Of a stretch of 13,324 bases of DNA, positions 1-6,736 are shown piece after piece. The stretch comes from Lachnospiraceae bacterium (GTDB taxonomy: Bacteria > Bacillota > Clostridia > Lachnospirales > Lachnospiraceae). The translations under genes were made by a program, and so were the position numbers. The first letter of the stretch is position 1. Each line of letters begins with the position of its first letter. Where the stretch lies: the NCBI GenBank assembly GCA_003447295.1, contig DLZQ01000073.1, forward strand, positions 22,447-35,770. Direction: 5' to 3'. Under the pieces are notes generated by a model. The model worked only from the letters and a program-made list of their open reading frames with translations. It searched no databases and had not been told where the DNA came from.

Positions 1-872
1 TACTGTGCATCCACAGGAGTCTTGGTGCGGTCTGCATTGTATACATAGAAGCCCTTGCCGGTCTTCACACCAAGGTTACCGCCACGTACCATCTTACGGA
101 TCAGAGGACATGCACGATACTTGCTGTCGCCGGTCTCGTTGTACAGAACATCCATGATGGCAAGGCAGATATCCAGTCCTACGAAATCGCCCAGTTCCAG
201 GGGTCCCATGGGATGATTAGCGCCCAGCTTCATAGCTGCGTCGATACCTGCGATATCGGATACACCTTCCATCTTGATGAAAGCTGCTTCATTGATCATA
301 GGGATCAGGATACGGTTAACAACAAAGCCTGCTGCCTCGTTCACCTGTACGGGAGTCTTGCCGATCTCTTCGGAGATCTTCTTGATGGTATCCACGGTCT
401 CTGCGGGAGTATTCACACCTGCGATTACCTCAACCAGCTTCATACGGTCTGCGGGATTGAAGAAGTGCATACCGATCATAGGACGGGTCAGTCCATTGCC
501 GATCTCGGTAATGGAAAGGCTGGAAGTGTTGGAAGCAAATACACACTCGGGCTTGCAGATCTTGTCCAGCTCACCGAAGGTGGTCTTCTTTACTTCCATG
601 TTCTCAAATGCAGCTTCTACGATCAGATCGCAGTCTGCACACAGGTCTTCCTTCAGACCCGGAGTGATCTTAGCTACGATAGCGTCAACTGCTTCCTGGG
701 TCATTTTTCCTTTTTCTACCAGTCTTGCATAGCCTTTAACGATCTTGGCTTTGCCGCCTTCAGCCCATTCCTGCTTGATATCGCAGAGAGCTACTTCATA
801 TCCGTCTACCTGGGCAAATGCCTTTGCAATGCCCTGTCCCATGGTACCTGCACCGATAATACCTACTTTCAT
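1..872 (-). CDS. hbd: 3-hydroxybutyryl-CoA dehydrogenase, 3' end cut by window edge
   Basis: Reduces acetoacetyl-CoA to 3-hydroxybutyryl-CoA with NAD(P)H in the cytosolic butyrate pathway. The start is ATG at 872, with AGGAGG seven bases upstream. About 290 codons are visible and the family is usually 280-290 residues, so only a few residues should be missing beyond base 1. The N-terminal Rossmann fold shows GIIGAGTMGQG (residues 4-14). NTSS is at 115-118. The HFFNP motif gives catalytic His136 paired with Glu148, and the C-terminal dimerisation domain contains NHPMGPLELGDFVGLD and ends in KTGKGFYVYN. It lies 54 nt downstream of crt in the same direction, so co-transcription with thlA and crt is likely. 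Codon use resembles the two upstream genes and looks like that of a highly expressed operon. NADH versus NADPH preference cannot be read reliably. Confidence 0.96.
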   Translation of the reverse strand, partial: MKVGIIGAGTMGQGIAKAFAQVDGYEVALCDIKQEWAEGGKAKIVKGYARLVEKGKMTQEAVDAIVAKITPGLKEDLCADCDLIVEAAFENMEVKKTTFGELDKICKPECVFASNTSSLSITEIGNGLTRPMIGMHFFNPADRMKLVEVIAGVNTPAETVDTIKKISEEIGKTPVQVNEAAGFVVNRILIPMINEAAFIKMEGVSDIAGIDAAMKLGANHPMGPLELGDFVGLDICLAIMDVLYNETGDSKYRACPLIRKMVRGGNLGVKTGKGFYVYNADRTKTPVDAQ

Positions 873-926
873 GGTAAATCCTCCTGTTTTCTATACATTC
901 TATCATTATTTGAAAAACTATTATAA

Positions 927-1751
927 CTATTTATTCTGGAAAGGCTCTTTTACTTTTTCCTTGTTCTTGTCAAGGAAAAAAGCCATGCCATACTTCTGAT
1001 CTTCTGTCTCGAAGCAATCTCCGAACAGCTTCTCTTCGATGGCTACTGCCTGATCCATATCTGCATCCAGGCCATCATTAATAGCCTTCTTGCAGTTGCG
1101 TACAGCGATGGGAGCGTTCTTGGCGATGGTCGCTGCCATCTTCTGTGCTGCTGCCAGCATTACTTCCTGTGCGCTCTTTACTACATTGCCATCAGCATCA
1201 ACCTCGGCGCTGTATACTTCATTTACCAGACCGATTCTGTAAGCATCTGCTGCCTTGATATTACGTGCGGTGTAGATCATCTGCTTTGCCATGCCTGCAC
1301 CTACCAGACGAGCCAGTCTCTGGGTTCCACCGAAACCTGGAGTGATTCCCAGTCCTACTTCGGGCTGTCCGAATACTGCATTATCGGAACAGATTCTGAT
1401 ATCACAGCTCATGGAGATCTCACATCCACCACCCAGAGCGAAGCCGTTGACAGCTGCGATCACGGGAATGGGGAAGGTCTCGATCTTGCGGAACACATCG
1501 TTACCCTTCTTGCCGAATGCTTCGCCTTCTGCCTTGGTCAGGCTGCTCATCTCTCCGATATCTGCGCCTGCTACGAAGGACTTAGCACCTGCACCGGTGA
1601 TCACCAGGCAGCGAACCGTTGCCAGATCTACTGCATCCAATGTAGCGTTCAGTTCATCCAGCACCTGAGAATTCAGTGCGTTCAGTGCTTTCTCACGGTT
1701 AATGGTGATGGTTGCCACATTACCATTCTGCTCATACAAAATGTAATCCAT
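927..1751 (-). CDS. crt: crotonase (3-hydroxybutyryl-CoA dehydratase / enoyl-CoA hydratase)
   Basis: Dehydrates 3-hydroxybutyryl-CoA to crotonyl-CoA. The ATG at 1751 is preceded by GAGGT at suitable spacing. The 274-residue protein has the crotonase fold. The oxyanion-hole segment SFVAGADIGEM is at residues 58-68, GFALGGGCE at 103-111 supplies catalytic Glu111, and FGQPEVGLGITPGFGGTQRL at 127-146 supplies Glu131. The C-terminal EDQKYGMAFFLDK is the usual end of short-chain crotonases. Residues about 182-195 (AEVDADGNVVKS) look like a small insertion compared with the usual 258-262-residue clostridial Crt, which explains the extra length. The gene lies between thlA (89 nt upstream) and hbd (54 nt downstream). 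The catalytic residues are intact, so it is expected to be active. Confidence 0.96.
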   Translation of the reverse strand: MDYILYEQNGNVATITINREKALNALNSQVLDELNATLDAVDLATVRCLVITGAGAKSFVAGADIGEMSSLTKAEGEAFGKKGNDVFRKIETFPIPVIAAVNGFALGGGCEISMSCDIRICSDNAVFGQPEVGLGITPGFGGTQRLARLVGAGMAKQMIYTARNIKAADAYRIGLVNEVYSAEVDADGNVVKSAQEVMLAAAQKMAATIAKNAPIAVRNCKKAINDGLDADMDQAVAIEEKLFGDCFETEDQKYGMAFFLDKNKEKVKEPFQNK

Positions 1752-1800
1752 GTTTTTACCTCATTTCACATTTCTATTCGTGTTTTCAAAACCACACTAA

Positions 1801-1821
1801 GGCGATAGAGATTCTACCGCC
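1801..1821 (-). other. intercistronic hairpin between thlA and crt
   Basis: The minus strand can pair GGCGGTAG with CTATCGCC around the loop AATCT, giving an 8-bp stem with one G-U pair. No run of T follows, so it is not a normal intrinsic terminator. It lies in the 89-nt gap between thlA and crt and could be an mRNA processing or stability element that sets the thlA to crt ratio. That role is inferred. Confidence 0.35.
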
Positions 1822-1840
1822 CCAGCGAATATTTATAAAA

Positions 1841-3025
1841 TTAATCCTCGATCTTAACGATGGTGGAGCAGCCCATGCCACCGCCGATGCACAGAGTAGC
1901 CAGACCGGTCTTGGCACCTCTTGCCTGCATCTCATGCAGCAGAGTCACCAGGATACGGCATCCGGAAGCTCCTACGGGATGACCCAGAGCAATAGCACCG
2001 CCGTTGGGGTTCAGCTGCTTATCTACATCAATACCCAGTTCCTTACCAACTGCTACAGACTGAGCTGCGAATGCTTCGTTAGCCTCGATGATATCGAAGT
2101 CTTCGATCTTCATACCGGTCTTAGCCATTACCTTCTTGGTAGCAGCCACAGGGCCGATACCCATAACCTCAGGGCGAACGCCTGCAAGAGCACCTGCTAC
2201 GAAAGTAGCCATAGGCTTAACACCCAGCTCCTTAGCCTTTTCCTCGCTCATTACAACGACAGCTGCTGCACCATCGTTGATACCGGAAGCGTTACCTGCG
2301 GTAACGAATCCGCCGGGATTGATGGCACGAAGCTTAGCCAGACCTTCGATGGTAGAACCGTGACGAGGGCCTTCATCTGTATCAAAGATGATGGTCTCTT
2401 TCTTCTTCTTAACTTCCACGGGAACGATCTCTGCCTTGAAAGCACCGTTCTTCTGAGCTTCTTCTGCCTTTAACTGGCTCTTTAATGCGAACTCATCGAG
2501 TTCTTCACGGGTAAGTCCCCACTCTTCGCAGATATTGTCTGCGGTCTTAATCATATGATAATCATTGAAAGCGTCCCAAAGTGCATCTTTGATCATGGTA
2601 TCTACCATGATTGCGTTACCCATACGATAACCGTAACGTCCCTGAGGAATTGCGTAAGGAGCCATAGACATGTTCTCCATACCACCTGCTACTACGATGT
2701 CAGCGTCGCCTGCCATGATCATCTGTGCAGCCTGGTTCACACAATTCAGACCGGAACCACATACCACATTCATGGTAACTGCGGGAACTTCAATGGGAAG
2801 TCCTGCCTTGATAGCCGCCTGACGTGCTACGTTCTGTCCCTGACCTGCCTGGATAACGCATCCCATATATACCTGGTCAACTGCTTCGGGAGCAACGCCT
2901 GCTCTCTTCAGAGCCTCCTTGATCACGATAGCGCCCAGCTCCGGTGCAGGAGTTGTGCTTAAGGTTCCGCCCATAGTACCGATCGCGGTACGGCAAGCGC
3001 CTGCTAATACAACTTTCTTTGCCAT
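1841..3025 (-). CDS. thlA: acetyl-CoA C-acetyltransferase (thiolase)
   Basis: Condenses two acetyl-CoA to acetoacetyl-CoA, the entry step of butyrate formation. The start is ATG at 3025 (MAKKVVLAG), because GGAGG lies eight bases upstream of it. That GGAGG is inside the five-codon extension obtained if the ATG at 3040 is used. The resulting 394 residues match biosynthetic thiolases. The nucleophile is Cys89 in [11 protein letters not shown], His349 is in [14 protein letters not shown], and the proton-transfer Cys379 is in CIGGGMG, all at the spacing of characterised enzymes. It is the first gene of thlA-crt-hbd. A sigma-A-like promoter with a Rex-like operator lies upstream, and the hpf terminator separates it from hpf. 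The call is secure; preference for acetyl-CoA is supported by operon context. Confidence 0.97.
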   Translation of the reverse strand: MAKKVVLAGACRTAIGTMGGTLSTTPAPELGAIVIKEALKRAGVAPEAVDQVYMGCVIQAGQGQNVARQAAIKAGLPIEVPAVTMNVVCGSGLNCVNQAAQMIMAGDADIVVAGGMENMSMAPYAIPQGRYGYRMGNAIMVDTMIKDALWDAFNDYHMIKTADNICEEWGLTREELDEFALKSQLKAEEAQKNGAFKAEIVPVEVKKKKETIIFDTDEGPRHGSTIEGLAKLRAINPGGFVTAGNASGINDGAAAVVVMSEEKAKELGVKPMATFVAGALAGVRPEVMGIGPVAATKKVMAKTGMKIEDFDIIEANEAFAAQSVAVGKELGIDVDKQLNPNGGAIALGHPVGASGCRILVTLLHEMQARGAKTGLATLCIGGGMGCSTIVKIED

Positions 3026-3111
3026 TTGTTTGTCCTCCATTTTTTTGTTTTGTTTGGTTTGCTTTCTGAAATGTTTTTAGATTGTTATTTTTTTATCATT
3101 TCACTGTTCCT

Positions 3112-3140
3112 ATTTTAACATAGCGAAATCTGTTTTGCAA
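3112..3140 (-). promoter_or_regulatory. predicted sigma-A promoter of thlA-crt-hbd
   Basis: On the minus strand TTGCAA (3140-3135) and TAAAAT (3117-3112) are separated by 17 bp, giving a leader of roughly 80 nt before thlA. The surrounding DNA is AT-rich. The assignment rests on consensus match and position only. Confidence 0.6.
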
Positions 3141-3145
3141 TGATT

Positions 3146-3163
3146 TTGTCAAAAAAATAACAA
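3146..3163. promoter_or_regulatory. predicted Rex (NADH-sensing repressor) operator
   Basis: The minus strand reads TTGTTATTTTTTTGACAA, an 18-bp palindrome with one mismatch in each arm against the published Firmicutes Rex consensus TTGTTAA-N4-TTAACAA (12 of 14 defined bases). Flanking bases extend the symmetry to ATTTTGTTA/TGACAAAAT. It sits directly upstream of the thlA -35 element. Rex is known to repress butyrate and solvent pathway genes in Clostridia when NADH is low, which suits an operon containing the NADH-consuming hbd step. No rex gene is visible in the window. Confidence 0.6.
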
Positions 3164-3183
3164 AATAACTGATGCAATTTTAA

Positions 3184-3211
3184 ACAGCCTGCCGTAAGTC
3201 CGGCAGGCTGT
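3184..3211 (-). terminator. hpf terminator hairpin
   Basis: ACAGCCTGCCG and CGGCAGGCTGT form a perfect 11-bp GC-rich stem with a six-base loop, 35 nt past the hpf stop. On the minus strand it is followed by TTTAAAATT, a modest U-tract. It separates hpf from the thlA operon. Confidence 0.8.
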
Positions 3212-3246
3212 CTGTCATTGCTTATTTAATTGTACCTTTTTACGGC

Positions 3247-3774
3247 TTATACTTCCGGCTCGATCAGTCCGTAGGTGTCGCCTTTTCTCTTATAAACTAC
3301 GTTCACCTGATCAGTCTCTGCATTACAGAATACGAAGAAGCTGTGTCCCAACAGTTCCATCTGGATGCAGGCATCCTCAGGATACATAGGCTTGATGTCA
3401 AACTTCTTGGTACGAACGATCTTGATCTCCTCATCATCCGTATAGTCATTCTCAACATAGGCTTTGCTGAAAGAAGCAACCGCCTGCTGTTTGTCAACGA
3501 TCTTGTTCTTATATTTTTTCAGCTGTCTCTCAATGATCTCTTCTACCAGATCAATAGATACATACATATCGTTGCTTACCTGCTCCGAACGGATAATGCT
3601 TCCCTTAACCGGAATGGTTACTTCAATTTTCTGACGATCCTTTTCAACGCTTAATGTTACATGTACTTCTGTATCGGGATTGAAATACTTGTCCAGCTTG
3701 CCGATCTTTTCCTCCACTGCTGCTCTTAATCCTGGTGTAACTTCGATGTTTCTGCCAACAATAATAAACTTCAT
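3247..3774 (-). CDS. hpf: long-form ribosome hibernation promoting factor
   Basis: Binds the small ribosomal subunit and dimerises 70S ribosomes into inactive 100S particles in slow growth or stress. The chosen start is ATG at 3774 (MKFIIVGRN) with a GGAAGG-like site about ten bases upstream. The frame stays open further upstream, but that stretch contains the promoter and does not resemble the family. The 175-residue length matches the long HPF of Firmicutes. Residues 1 to about 100 are the S30AE/RaiA domain (VTPGLRAAVEEKIGKLDKYF at 12-31). A linker follows, and residues 118-175 form the C-terminal dimerisation domain with KPMYPEDACIQMELLGHSFF and ending YGLIEPEV. It appears to be monocistronic, with its own promoter and terminator. 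Confidence 0.96.
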   Translation of the reverse strand: MKFIIVGRNIEVTPGLRAAVEEKIGKLDKYFNPDTEVHVTLSVEKDRQKIEVTIPVKGSIIRSEQVSNDMYVSIDLVEEIIERQLKKYKNKIVDKQQAVASFSKAYVENDYTDDEEIKIVRTKKFDIKPMYPEDACIQMELLGHSFFVFCNAETDQVNVVYKRKGDTYGLIEPEV

Positions 3775-3843
3775 GCTGATCATCCCTTCCAAGTATTTAT
3801 TTACAAAGATCACAGTAGCAACCCTTGCATTTATTGTATAGTC

Positions 3844-3873
3844 ATTATAGCATAATAGCACAACGTTTTGCAA
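3844..3873 (-). promoter_or_regulatory. predicted hpf promoter with extended -10
   Basis: On the minus strand TTGCAA (3873-3868) and TATAAT (3849-3844) are 18 bp apart. The -10 is preceded by TGC, giving the extended TGnTATAAT form. It lies about 70 bp before the hpf start codon. Confidence 0.7.
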
Positions 3874-3899
3874 CAATTTGAGGAGTTTTTTACTTGTTT

Positions 3900-3918
3900 T
3901 TGACATCCTGTATGTCAA
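3900..3918. promoter_or_regulatory. 19-bp perfect inverted repeat upstream of the hpf promoter
   Basis: TTGACAT and ATGTCAA form perfect 7-bp arms around CCTGT. It lies 26 bp upstream of the hpf -35 element, a typical position for an activator or repressor dimer. The cognate regulator is not identified. Confidence 0.45.
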
Positions 3919-4024
3919 CTTTAAAATCGACAAATCGCGTCATTTTCCGATTTTTATTACATCTTCACAAAACATTCGTTCCTATTTTTTCGTAAATTCC
4001 TTGCTTCTGGAATGTGATTTTTCC

Positions 4025-4095
4025 TGTGGATAATGTGTATAACTTGGTGTATAAGTAACTTTTATCCTATTTTAGGGCTTTTTCCTTGTGGATAA
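4025..4095. promoter_or_regulatory. DnaA-box cluster
   Basis: The reverse complement of the DnaA box TTATNCACA occurs three times exactly: TGTGGATAA at 4025-4033, TGTGTATAA at 4034-4042 directly abutting it, and TGTGGATAA at 4087-4095. GGTGTATAA at 4046-4054 matches 8 of 9. All four point the same way and flanking DNA is AT-rich. It could be a DnaA-titration or regulatory cluster, or part of an origin. No dnaA, dnaN or rpmH is in the window, so a chromosomal oriC cannot be claimed. Confidence 0.65.
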
Positions 4096-4275
4096 CTTTC
4101 TATGTATTTTTGCCGTTATTTTGTCGTTATTACGTTTCTACCTGTTTTTTTGTATACTTTGTATAGTTTTGTTTTGTCAATCCCTTTTTCGTCGCATAAT
4201 AATATTTTGACAAATTGCACAATTCATTGTACAACTCCATACCTTTTCACACGTCAGAGCTGGCCCTGGCGCACA

Positions 4276-4321
4276 AACCATAAAAGGCACTGTGTATTTT
4301 CACACAGTGCCTTTTATGGTT
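4276..4321. terminator. strong bidirectional-type terminator after the NlpC/P60 gene
   Basis: Two 20-base arms (4276-4295 and 4302-4321) are perfectly complementary around a six-base loop. The inner part is GGCACTGTGT/ACACAGTGCC, flanked by A and T runs on both sides, as in intrinsic terminators that work in both directions. It starts 11 nt past the minus-strand stop at 4333. Confidence 0.9.
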
Positions 4322-4332
4322 ATATCATTAGA

Positions 4333-5517
4333 TTAGAAGATTCTCCGAACTGCCAGTACCTTCTTGTAATCGGCATTGGAAACGATGATACCGGTCTTGG
4401 CGGTAGATGCATGAACAATCTGACCGTTACCGATATACAGCGCCACATGACCGGAGTAACAGATCAGGTCTCCTGCCTGTGCATTAGCCAGTCCATCAAC
4501 TGCTGCACCCTGGCTGCGGTCTGCGGAAGAGGAATGAGGAAGGCTTACACCGAAGTTCGCATATACACTCATTACAAATCCGGAACAATCGGTACCGTTT
4601 GTCAGGCTGGATCCGCCATATACGTAAGGATTACCAACGAACTGCAATGCGTAGTCGGCAACTGCAGTACCCATCTCGCTGTCTCCGCTGGCTGCATAAG
4701 TAACTGCGGGGGCACTAGCCGAAGAACTCTTACTGCTTCCCGCTGCCTTCGCTGCAGCTGCGGCACGGGCTTTTTCTCTCTCTTGCTTCTCCTTGGCCAG
4801 ACGCTTTGCTTCTTCCTCCTTGGATTCTGCTTCAACGAACTCTGTATGAAGAGAAACAAATTCTGTGGAGACCCATCCGAGGCCTTCCTCGGTATCTACC
4901 TGTACCCAGCCATCGGTCTCATCGGATACTACCAGGTCATCCTCTAAGGGAACCAGACCTAATACAGAAGCCTCTAAGGAAGGTTCGGTACGTACTTTTA
5001 AGGTTGTGGTGTTAACAGTTGCCAGTCTTGTACCTACCTTTTTGGCAAGCTCTACTGCTTCATCGCCGGTCACACAGTACTCGGCCTTTACATAACCGGT
5101 TACGGAACCGGAAGATATCTGATACCAGCCGTTCTCTTCGGAGATGAAGAGACCTACGGAATCGTCATACAGCTTACCGACGATCTCGCCCTGCTCACTG
5201 GGCATGCTTCTTACATTTACATAATCATTTACCTGTGCAATGACCAGATTCTTAAAAGATTCTTCCTCGGATGCTTCCGGGGTGGTGTCCATCTGATCAT
5301 CACGGAGTACGGTTTCAATAATACTTTCAATCTGTTTAGTATTGTTCGTACCTGCGGACAGACTCTCTAACTTATTCCCCTTTGCCAGAGTCAGTTCAAT
5401 ACCACCGCTGGGAAGTACCGATGAAGATGCTGCTGCATCTGCGGTGATATTCATTCCGGAAAAAGCCATAACCGCTGCCATGGTGCACACGGTAATTTTT
5501 ACAGATTTATGAGCCAT
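4333..5517 (-). CDS. secreted SH3-SH3-NlpC/P60 peptidoglycan hydrolase
   Basis: Predicted exported endopeptidase that cuts peptide stems of peptidoglycan, acting at the cell wall. The ATG at 5517 follows AGGAGG closely. The 394-residue protein has a signal peptide (KITVCTMAAVMAFSGMNITADAA, shown in part: basic start, hydrophobic 8-20, likely cleavage near ADA-A at 26-30). Two bacterial SH3 domains follow at about 94-150 (VNVRSMPSEQGEIVGKL) and 165-223 (LKVRTEPSLEASVLGLV). A charged, alanine-rich helical linker spans 228-262, with a Ser/Ala-rich stretch to 272. The C-terminal NlpC/P60 domain at about 280-394 has the Cys311 nucleophile in GTDCSGF, His357 in YSGHVALYIG and His369 in IVHAS. The domain order is common in Clostridia. 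Separate promoter and terminator indicate a single-gene unit. Confidence 0.94.
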   Translation of the reverse strand: MAHKSVKITVCTMAAVMAFSGMNITADAAASSSVLPSGGIELTLAKGNKLESLSAGTNNTKQIESIIETVLRDDQMDTTPEASEEESFKNLVIAQVNDYVNVRSMPSEQGEIVGKLYDDSVGLFISEENGWYQISSGSVTGYVKAEYCVTGDEAVELAKKVGTRLATVNTTTLKVRTEPSLEASVLGLVPLEDDLVVSDETDGWVQVDTEEGLGWVSTEFVSLHTEFVEAESKEEEAKRLAKEKQEREKARAAAAAKAAGSSKSSSASAPAVTYAASGDSEMGTAVADYALQFVGNPYVYGGSSLTNGTDCSGFVMSVYANFGVSLPHSSSADRSQGAAVDGLANAQAGDLICYSGHVALYIGNGQIVHASTAKTGIIVSNADYKKVLAVRRIF

Positions 5518-5586
5518 TCTATCCTCCTGAAACTCTTGGAGCTATCTTGTTTTCTTAACTTACTGCTTTACATTTCCAAATGATTT

Positions 5587-5616
5587 GTTACGAATTTGTT
5601 ACATCTGTTAACAAAT
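5587..5616 (-). promoter_or_regulatory. WalR-like TGTWAH repeats overlapping an inverted repeat
   Basis: The minus strand contains TGTTAA, TGTAAC and CGTAAC (plus-strand 5608-5613, 5598-5603, 5587-5592) at 10- and 11-bp steps. The pair TGTAAC-N5-CGTAAC matches the B. subtilis WalR box TGTWAH-N5-TGTWAH at 11 of 12 bases. The same DNA also holds a perfect 8-bp inverted repeat, ATTTGTTA (5594-5601) and TAACAAAT (5609-5616). The site lies just downstream of the predicted -10, overlapping the likely transcription start. Confidence 0.45.
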
Positions 5617-5642
5617 ATATCACGCAGTTTTCCATTTGTCAA
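5614..5642 (-). promoter_or_regulatory. predicted sigma-A promoter of the NlpC/P60 gene
   Basis: Minus-strand TTGACA (5642-5637) and TATATT (5619-5614) with 17-bp spacing are close to consensus. A second TTGACA lies 20 bp further upstream (5662-5657) in a repeated ATATTGACAA. The leader to the start codon is about 90 nt. Confidence 0.8.
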
Positions 5643-5710
5643 TATAGTAAATTAATTGTCAATATTTCCAAAAATCCCCATTTCATGCGGGTTTGCAGAA
5701 TTTTCACGTA

Positions 5711-5739
5711 AAAAGAGCCACCACATGGGTGACTCTTTT
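5711..5739 (-). terminator. trxB terminator
   Basis: The minus strand pairs AAAAGAGTCACC with GGTGGCTCTTTT around a five-base loop (one G-U pair) and is followed by further T residues. It lies 53 nt past the trxB stop. Confidence 0.85.
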
Positions 5740-5792
5740 CTTTAATTATTTTTCGATTTTCTTTCAAATTTCTTAATGAATCTATTACTAAT

Positions 5793-6716
5793 CTATGACT
5801 GTTTACGAAAACGGTTGCAATAGTTCCCGGCGCTGACCGCAGCATTAGCACCATCCGCCACTGCCGTTACGACCTGGCGCAGAGGCTTCCTGCGGATGTC
5901 ACCCGCCACATAGATACCTGCTCTGTCAGTCTCTCCGGTCTCACCTGCCGGAATATAACCATCCTCACCGACTGTCACCAGGCTCTGCAGTAATTCCGTG
6001 TCGGGATGGATACCAACGGCGATGAAGATGCCCGCTGCTTCCAGATCCTTCTCTTCTTCCGTCTTCACGTTTTTAATACGCAGCTTTTCCACCATATCCT
6101 CACCGCAGATTTCCGTGACCACATGGTCATAAAGGATCTCCACGTTGGGAAGGTTCTTTAATTCCTCCTGCAATACCATGGCCCCCCGCAGACTGTCTCT
6201 TCTGTGGATCAGATACACCTTTTCACAGGTTCTCGCCAGGTAGATGGCATCCTCCAGCGCCACATCTCCGCCGCCGACCACAGCCACCGTTCTGCCCCGG
6301 AAAAAGGCTCCGTCGCAGGTAGCGCAGTAGGACACACCCATGCCGTTCAATTCTTCCTCACCGGGCACACCAAGCTTCGCATGCTCCGCACCGGTGGCAA
6401 AAATCACCGTACGGGTCTCCAGTTCCTGATCTCCCGCGTAGACGCATTTGTAATCGCCACGTTCTTCCACACTGTGCACCGTGGCTTCTAAAAATTCCGC
6501 TCCCAGCTTTTCTGCATGCTGTCTGAAAGTCATCCCCATATCGAAGCCACTGATCCCGGGAAGTCCCAGATAGTTATCCACTTCATAGGTATTGAGAATC
6601 TGTCCGCCGCTCATGGGCTTTTCTTCTATAATAAGTAGGTTCAGCCCCGCACGCTTTCCGTAGACTGCTGCGGACAGACCTGCGGGACCGGAACCGATAA
6701 TGATCAAATCGTACAT
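5793..6716 (-). CDS. trxB: thioredoxin reductase (NADPH, FAD)
   Basis: Low-molecular-weight thioredoxin reductase that transfers electrons from NADPH through FAD and a redox disulfide to thioredoxin in the cytosol. The ATG at 6716 follows AGGAGAG. The 307-residue length is typical. The FAD-binding GSGPAGLSAA is at 8-17, and the redox centre CATC is Cys131/Cys134. The NADPH-binding fold shows VVGGGDVALEDA at 146-157, and HRRDSLRG at 171-178 has the arginines (172, 173, 177) that bind the 2'-phosphate in NADPH-dependent members. YVAGDIRRKPLRQVVTA is the C-terminal FAD motif. The two-arginine motif argues against a ferredoxin-dependent variant. It is divergent from the SDR gene, with overlapping promoter elements. 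Confidence 0.96.
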   Translation of the reverse strand: MYDLIIIGSGPAGLSAAVYGKRAGLNLLIIEEKPMSGGQILNTYEVDNYLGLPGISGFDMGMTFRQHAEKLGAEFLEATVHSVEERGDYKCVYAGDQELETRTVIFATGAEHAKLGVPGEEELNGMGVSYCATCDGAFFRGRTVAVVGGGDVALEDAIYLARTCEKVYLIHRRDSLRGAMVLQEELKNLPNVEILYDHVVTEICGEDMVEKLRIKNVKTEEEKDLEAAGIFIAVGIHPDTELLQSLVTVGEDGYIPAGETGETDRAGIYVAGDIRRKPLRQVVTAVADGANAAVSAGNYCNRFRKQS

Positions 6717-6736
6717 AATTTTCTCTCCTTTTGTCC

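Larger units (their letters stand above)
3775..4332. other. 558-bp AT-rich non-coding region between hpf and the NlpC/P60 gene
   Basis: No credible gene is seen on either strand; the long plus-strand frame that crosses into the NlpC gene is antisense shadow. From left to right the region holds the hpf promoter (3844-3873), a perfect 7-bp inverted repeat (3900-3918), a DnaA-box cluster (4025-4095), a stretch rich in T on the plus strand with a repeated CGTTATT (about 4110-4135), an imperfect palindrome TTGCACAA-TTCA-TTGTACAA (4215-4234) and the NlpC terminator (4276-4321). Confidence 0.75.

Noticed and set aside
213..926. Plus-strand open frames opposite hbd, and similar ones opposite thlA and crt
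   Set aside because: They are reverse-strand shadows produced by the biased codon use of the butyrate genes; none resembles a known protein.
3026..3040. Earlier ATG for thlA giving five extra residues
   Set aside because: The GGAGG that serves the ATG at 3025 lies within those codons, and the thiolase length and Cys89 numbering fit the later start.
3775..3933. N-terminal extension of hpf by 53 residues
   Set aside because: The stretch contains the hpf promoter and is not similar to the family; the ribosome site fits the ATG at 3774.
4102..4947. Long plus-strand open frame crossing the NlpC terminator into the hydrolase gene
   Set aside because: It is antisense to a well-supported gene, passes through a strong terminator hairpin, is cysteine-rich without family features, and has no ribosome site.
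5594..5616. Second Rex operator upstream of the NlpC/P60 gene (TTGTTA...TAACAA)
   Set aside because: The arm spacing is one base longer than the Rex consensus, and the gene has no redox role; WalR-like or other repressor binding fits better.
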